In this document: positions 59,727-64,000 of the stretch, one piece after another | Position numbering within the stretch: position 1 is the first letter of the stretch | Layout: the number at the start of each line of letters is the position of its first letter | Assembly (NCBI GenBank): GCA_046291875.1 | Contig: JBKBSF010000010.1 | Location: 1-64,000, forward strand | Source: SKVR01 sp046291875 | GTDB taxonomy: Bacteria > Bacteroidota > Bacteroidia > Bacteroidales > UBA7960 | DNA length: 64,000 nucleotides | Direction of reading: 5' to 3' | Program-made: the position numbers and the translations under genes | Notes under the pieces: model-generated | What the model saw: only the letters and a program-made list of their open reading frames with translations | Databases searched by the model: none | Told to the model about the DNA's origin: nothing

Positions 59727-59749
59727 TTCAACCCAAAAACAATTAGACA

Positions 59750-61246
59750 ATGAAAAGTATATTAAAATTTAAAATATTCGGGCTTATAGCACTGCTCTCA
59801 TTGCTGACGGTGTCTTGTGACCCTGATTTCCTTGATGTAGATCCTGAGTATATCAGTGAGCAGCAGGTTCTGGATCTGGCCAGCCAATCACCAGAGGCAG
59901 TACTGGATGTAGTAGACCCTTTGCTTAGTGGTATTTATGCTTCTATGATTGCATTTCCTGGCGAACCCTCCGGTAACTTCCACGATCAGTTTGGAGTAAA
60001 GGCCATTGATCTGGCTATGGATCTGATGGGTATGGATATGGTGCAATCTCCTTTGCACTGGTTCCGTTTCGACTATGAGCATGATAACCGTGAGGCCAAC
60101 TACAGAAGAACCCTCTTCATTTGGTCAACCTTTTACAAAATGATTGCTACCTGCAACGATATCCTCGATTTCATTCCAGAAGGAGATGATATTATGCCCC
60201 GTTTGATCTCTATCAGGGCTCAGGCACTTGCGCTCAGAGGTTATGCTTATTTTATGCTTATTCAAAACTACCAGCATACTTACATTGGCAATGAGCAATT
60301 GCCTGGTATCCCTGTGTATGACCAGGAAAACCGCTCTGCTCAGCCACGTACTGTTGTAGCTGATGTGTATGCCCGTATTGTGGATGACCTGGAAACAGCC
60401 TATGCCGCCATGCCTGCCGGTCAGGTGAGCAAAATTGAACTCAGCCGCGATGTGATTGCAGGTTTGCTTGCAAGGGTTTACCTTGTGAAAAACGAATGGC
60501 AAAAAGCTGCCGAGTATGCCAATCTGGCCAGAACAGGTCGCCCGCTTATGACAGGCGCCCAATGGCTGGAGGGTTTTGGTGATATCAACAACCCCGAATG
60601 GATGTGGGGTATGGAGATCAATGCTGAAAACTCTACCATTTATGCTTCTTTCTTCTCTCACGTATCAAGTGCAGAAGGTGGATACGCAGGTCTTGGCTTT
60701 TCGTGGAAGCTTATTTCCAAAAATCTTTATGACAAGATTCCTGCTACCGATATTCGCAAACAGGCTTTTGCTGATGGTGAAGGAAATGCTAACTGGCCTG
60801 CTTTTGATAATGCAGTTACTCCTCCCTACGCCAATTTCAAATTCAGAGGCGATGGATTCTTCCTCGGAGATTATGTTTATATGCGTACTGCTGAAATGTA
60901 CCTCATTGAAGCAGAAGCACTGGCAAGAGCCGGTAATGAAGGTGGCGCCAGAAGCGTACTGGAAGCTCTCGTAACTACTCGCCATCCTGAGTTTACTGCA
61001 CCTACAGGCAACGATTTGCTTGAGGAGATCTACCTGCAGAGAAGAATCGAACTCTGGGGAGAAGGTTTTGCTTTCAATGATCTGCGCAGATTGAAAAGAG
61101 ACGTAGACAGAAGAAACAGCAACCACCACCCTGGTGTTCCTCACCTGGTTTCTTATGCTGAAGAGATGCACAGGTATATTTACAAAATTCCTCAAAGGGA
61201 AATTGATACCAACTCCTTTATCAACGATGCCGATCAGAACCCCTAA
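59750..61246 (+). CDS. SusD/RagB-family substrate-binding lipoprotein
   Basis: A 498-aa surface lipoprotein. Signal peptide with lipobox LTVSC (Cys23), then the conserved DFLDVDPE start. TPR-like helices run through the middle (RLISIRAQALALRGYAYFMLIQNY). The C-terminal VRTAEMYLIEAEALARAG and RIELWGEGFAFNDLRRLKR segments are the SusD hallmarks. It caps the SusC barrel and captures substrate. The gene starts 23 bases after susC and ends before a strong terminator, so susCD form a two-gene unit. Confidence 0.94.
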   Translation: MKSILKFKIFGLIALLSLLTVSCDPDFLDVDPEYISEQQVLDLASQSPEAVLDVVDPLLSGIYASMIAFPGEPSGNFHDQFGVKAIDLAMDLMGMDMVQSPLHWFRFDYEHDNREANYRRTLFIWSTFYKMIATCNDILDFIPEGDDIMPRLISIRAQALALRGYAYFMLIQNYQHTYIGNEQLPGIPVYDQENRSAQPRTVVADVYARIVDDLETAYAAMPAGQVSKIELSRDVIAGLLARVYLVKNEWQKAAEYANLARTGRPLMTGAQWLEGFGDINNPEWMWGMEINAENSTIYASFFSHVSSAEGGYAGLGFSWKLISKNLYDKIPATDIRKQAFADGEGNANWPAFDNAVTPPYANFKFRGDGFFLGDYVYMRTAEMYLIEAEALARAGNEGGARSVLEALVTTRHPEFTAPTGNDLLEEIYLQRRIELWGEGFAFNDLRRLKRDVDRRNSNHHPGVPHLVSYAEEMHRYIYKIPQREIDTNSFINDADQNP

Positions 61247-61273
61247 TAGGTTTCATCTTTGATAATAATCGAA

Positions 61274-61310
61274 AAAGAGGCAGGCAGTTATGTCTGCCTC
61301 TTTCTTTATA
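61274..61310 (+). terminator. Intrinsic terminator of the susCD unit
   Basis: Stem AAAGAGGCAG / CTGCCTCTTT with a 10-base loop and T-rich 3' flank, 27 bases after the SusD stop. Confidence 0.82.
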
Positions 61311-61465
61311 TTGCTCTAAAAAATGTGATATAATGTTAAAATTATTTATGCTTTGATGGATTGTTATACATTTGTAAGCAATCTATACTTGCATGCGGTT
61401 TGTTAGATAGATTTCTAACTCATGTGTTTGATTTGCTGTCATTAAGTATTTTTAGAATTTTTGTT

Positions 61466-62572
61466 ATGATCGGATTTTTCAATCGGTTTCAGGGAACCCG
61501 TACCCTTCTGGTTTATTTTACTATTGGGGTGATACTAGTACAGTTGGGTAGCTGCAGGGAGATTTATCATCCTGAACTTGATCTTTCCTCTGATGTGTTG
61601 GTGGTTGAGGCACTATTTACCAATGAGGCCAGGGAGCACAGCGTAGTACTTACCCGTTCGTGGCAATTTACCCAGGACCCTGCCTGGAAACCGGAGCCTC
61701 ATGCGATAGTATGGATCAGCGATCAGCTTGGCGATAGCATTCCGCTATCCGAGAAACAGCCGGGACGCTATTTTACCCAACCTGATGTATTTGCCCAATT
61801 CGATAGAAATTATACGCTCCATATTATTACAGCTGAAGGAGATTATTATCGCTCGTTGCATCAGGTATTACCCGATAGTGTCAGTCTTGATACTGTTTAC
61901 GGCAGAACCGAGTTTCTTCCCATACTTTATGATATAGGCAATGGAAATCAGCAATTGGATCTAAAGGTTATCAGCTTACTTGCTGATATTTCGTCACCTT
62001 TTGGTGAAAGAGTAAGGGTAAGGTTTGAAAACGAATTGATGTTGATGTGGCAGATCAGACAGGGACCCATGGAGGATATTCAGCGATTCTATCATTGGTT
62101 ATCGCGTGATATTACCCCCTACATGAGAGTACGGACCGGGCAGCAGGATATAAATACTTCGGCTCTGATACAGCAACAGTTTGCTTTTTTCCCCTTCAGC
62201 AGGTTGTATCTGAGAATATTCGGTTTCCCTGATGAGTTGGAATTTAACTCCGGAAGGATCATTAAAACCCGACTTTATGCGCTTAACGCAGATGCTGCAG
62301 AGTTTTATGAATTGAAGGAGAAACAGTTGCAGGCCGAGGGTCAGCTTTTTGACCCAGCGTATATTGAGCTTTTGGGTAATATAAGGCATGTAGATGGCAC
62401 TAAGCGAGTATTAGGTTTTTTTGAAGTTTCTCATGCAACACGTTTCAGCTTTCAGGTGAGAATACCCTCTGCCAATCACATAGATCCGTATGTAAAAAGC
62501 ATTGACGATTTAAGTGATATTCCATCTTCAGGGTTTTATCATAACGAAGTCCCTCCTTTCTGGACCTTTTAA
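61466..62572 (+). CDS. DUF4249 family lipoprotein
   Basis: A 368-aa lipoprotein (signal peptide ending VQLGSC, Cys30) of the DUF4249 family. After the Cys it reads REIYHPELDLSSDVLVVEALFTNE, the family opening, followed by beta-rich segments (HSVVLTRSWQF, AIVWISDQLGDSIPL, RYFTQPDVF). Members are usually encoded beside an outer-membrane TonB receptor, as here. I use the ATG at 61466 because it gives a proper signal peptide. Function unknown. Confidence 0.85.
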   Translation: MIGFFNRFQGTRTLLVYFTIGVILVQLGSCREIYHPELDLSSDVLVVEALFTNEAREHSVVLTRSWQFTQDPAWKPEPHAIVWISDQLGDSIPLSEKQPGRYFTQPDVFAQFDRNYTLHIITAEGDYYRSLHQVLPDSVSLDTVYGRTEFLPILYDIGNGNQQLDLKVISLLADISSPFGERVRVRFENELMLMWQIRQGPMEDIQRFYHWLSRDITPYMRVRTGQQDINTSALIQQQFAFFPFSRLYLRIFGFPDELEFNSGRIIKTRLYALNADAAEFYELKEKQLQAEGQLFDPAYIELLGNIRHVDGTKRVLGFFEVSHATRFSFQVRIPSANHIDPYVKSIDDLSDIPSSGFYHNEVPPFWTF

Positions 62573-62655
62573 TCCAGGCCGATGACTAAAAGGAATCATA
62601 TAACCTTAGAGGTCATGAAAAAACAATCCTGTATACTCCCCGGAAACTCTTTTTT

Positions 62656-64000
62656 GTGAATAGCCAAAGAAAAAAAATTACCGTGAATTTACCGAATCCA
62701 TTTTTAAAGAAGTACCTGCATCCATTGCTATCCAGAGTGGATTTTGTGCGCATCATTGCATCTGTGATCTTGTTTTTAGGTGCTCTGCAGGCACAACCTC
62801 AATCAATACCCAGAAATGATAGTATTGCTGTGGCTGATTTGCTGATGCATTGGCAACAGCAGCACCAGGTGCTGGTTTATGTGCCCCATGAGTACAATGA
62901 CATGAAGGTTGAGTCTTCTTTACTGGCTATGGATCCCAGGCAATCCATAGCCCGGCTGAAAGGGATTACAGGGCTTGATCTGCATCAGTTGTATGGGGTT
63001 TTTGTGTTTGTAAGTCCTCAGTATCATGCGCCTGCCACTTCTACACTTGCCAATGACATGATTGTTGTGGGTCGGGAAGCTCTTTCGGGGCGCTATGCGC
63101 GGATAATGCTAAGGGGTGTGGTGCAGGATGGGGCTACAGGAGAAACACTTCCGGGAGCCATTGTTTATTCTGCCCACCAGCAAAAGGGAGTAAGCACTTC
63201 GGGTAATGGAACCTTCGAGATAGAACTCTCTACAGGAGAACATACACTGGAGGTAAGTTTCCTGGGGTTTATTTCCAGGCAATACCAGGTGCGGTTATAC
63301 GAACCAGGAGAGATTGCACTGGAACTCTTTTCTGATAGCTACAGCCTTGCCGAAGTGGTTGTAAGGTCTTCGAGGCTGGAAAGCAATCATCGTAGCACTC
63401 AAATGAGCCTTATCAGGCTTAATGCACAGGAATTGAAAAATATTCCCGGATCTTATGGCGAAAGAGATATTGTAAGAAGTATTAGCTTACTTCCAGGAGT
63501 GCAAAATGCAGGTGAGTTTGGTACAGGTTTTCATGTAAGAGGAGGGGGTTCCGATCAGAATCTGATCCTTCTGGAGAACCTGCCGGTTTTTAATTCTTCA
63601 AATCTTTTCGGGATGTTGTCAATGATCAACCCCGATATAGTAGAGAATGCAAGTCTGTATAAGGGTGGGATCCCGGCAAAGTATGGCGAAAGAGCCTCGG
63701 CCATTCTCGATATCAGGCTGGATCGTGAGCGAGGAAATAAAACACAATTGTTTAAAGGGGGTGTTGGCTTGCTTAATACCCGTATGATGTCTAAAACTAC
63801 ACTGGCGAATGGAAATGCCAATCTATTGCTGGCCGGTCGATCAACCTATTCCAATTGGCTGCTGGAAAACACCCCCGATGTTGATCTTATGAACAGCAAT
63901 GCTGGTTTTTACGATATTACCGCACAATTGACTTTCCGTCCCAATACATTTAATTCTGTTTCGTTGCTGGGGTTTCATAATAAAAACAGGGCTGAGTTTA
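62656..64000 (+). CDS. TonB-dependent receptor with STN and carboxypeptidase-like domains (partial, cut at window end)
   Basis: At least 448 codons, open to the window edge. An unusual GTG start (62656 or 62683) is followed by a signal-like stretch FVRIIASVILFLGALQAQPQ. Residues about 60-125 resemble an STN/secretin-type domain (ADLLMHWQQQHQVLVYVPHEYNDMKVESS). Then come a carboxypeptidase-regulatory-like domain (LRGVVQDGATGETLPGAIVYS) and the TonB plug (NIPGSYGERDIVRSISLLPGVQN, HVRGGGSDQNLILLENLPVFNSS). It pairs with the DUF4249 gene 83 bases upstream. No ATG is available in frame near the start, so start choice is uncertain. Confidence 0.82.
   Translation, partial: MNSQRKKITVNLPNPFLKKYLHPLLSRVDFVRIIASVILFLGALQAQPQSIPRNDSIAVADLLMHWQQQHQVLVYVPHEYNDMKVESSLLAMDPRQSIARLKGITGLDLHQLYGVFVFVSPQYHAPATSTLANDMIVVGREALSGRYARIMLRGVVQDGATGETLPGAIVYSAHQQKGVSTSGNGTFEIELSTGEHTLEVSFLGFISRQYQVRLYEPGEIALELFSDSYSLAEVVVRSSRLESNHRSTQMSLIRLNAQELKNIPGSYGERDIVRSISLLPGVQNAGEFGTGFHVRGGGSDQNLILLENLPVFNSSNLFGMLSMINPDIVENASLYKGGIPAKYGERASAILDIRLDRERGNKTQLFKGGVGLLNTRMMSKTTLANGNANLLLAGRSTYSNWLLENTPDVDLMNSNAGFYDITAQLTFRPNTFNSVSLLGFHNKNRAEF

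Noticed and set aside
62615..62659. Short ATG frame (14 codons) ahead of the TonB receptor
   Set aside because: Too short, not in frame with the receptor, no similarity; a leader peptide cannot be supported from this alone.

Overview
The window looks like a chromosomal segment of a member of the Bacteroidota, probably Bacteroidia. Supporting features are a SusC/SusD pair, two proteins ending in type IX secretion (T9SS) sorting domains, a PorT-like outer-membrane barrel, DUF4249 and DUF6266 proteins, and -7 boxes of the form TAnnTTTG just upstream of several genes. I cannot name a genus. Base composition is moderate to GC-rich in the flanks and clearly AT-rich from about 33.4 to 41 kb.

Layout. 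1-440: the 3' end of a 23S rRNA gene, a 5S rRNA gene and its terminator. 1.2-14.4 kb: housekeeping genes (PepD-type dipeptidase, a phosphofructokinase with a PPi-type signature, PorT-like barrel, GT9 heptosyltransferase-like enzyme, MBL hydrolase, M20D amidohydrolase, two secreted propeller-like proteins, DsbD, TilS). 14.5-22.3 kb: a small secreted protein, a ParE-type and a VapBC-type toxin-antitoxin (TA) module, a hybrid histidine kinase carrying a whole phosphorelay, an unknown membrane-anchored protein and a serine beta-lactamase-like hydrolase. 23.0-28.65 kb: a giant (about 1886 aa) PKD/LamG adhesin-like protein with a T9SS tail. 29.0-43.5 kb: a surface-glycan locus (Wzx-type flippase, VioA-like sugar aminotransferase, two hexapeptide acyltransferases, five glycosyltransferases, a radical SAM/SPASM enzyme, a methyltransferase, a polytopic membrane protein). 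43.7-49.8 kb: a transglutaminase-like membrane protein and three large polytopic proteins, GT-C-like by topology. 50.5-53.1 kb: a helix-turn-helix protein, a DUF6266 protein and MazEF. 53.8-64.0 kb: a fasciclin/adhesin T9SS protein, SusC, SusD, a DUF4249 lipoprotein and a TonB-dependent receptor cut by the window end.

The most unusual property is the load of intergenic repeats. I distinguish seven families, R1-R7. R1 is an array of CTTCGAC..GCTCAGGG units. R2 is a block around GCAAAGACGCAGTTGAAAAA. R3 contains a TTCCGCAGGAATTTCC core and often a GGGTATGAGG-like tail. R4 is about 150 bp around AGCCCCGGGTGCAGCCCGGG. R5 is a CGACCCCTCCGGGGTCG hairpin. R6 is a GAAGTCCCGCTTTTGCGGGA hairpin accompanied by ATCCAACC-type microsatellites. 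R7 contains AGCGCAAGCGGAAGTCCCGA. R3-R2-R1 recur in fixed order as a composite block. One R7 copy lies in frame inside the giant PKD gene. R1/R5-linked 60-bp direct repeats bracket the VapBC module. A second vapC-like gene survives only as its first 12 codons, ending where R6 and microsatellite repeats begin.

I see no CRISPR array, tRNA, intact transposase or integrase. All functions are read from sequence by eye; family assignments were not checked by database search.
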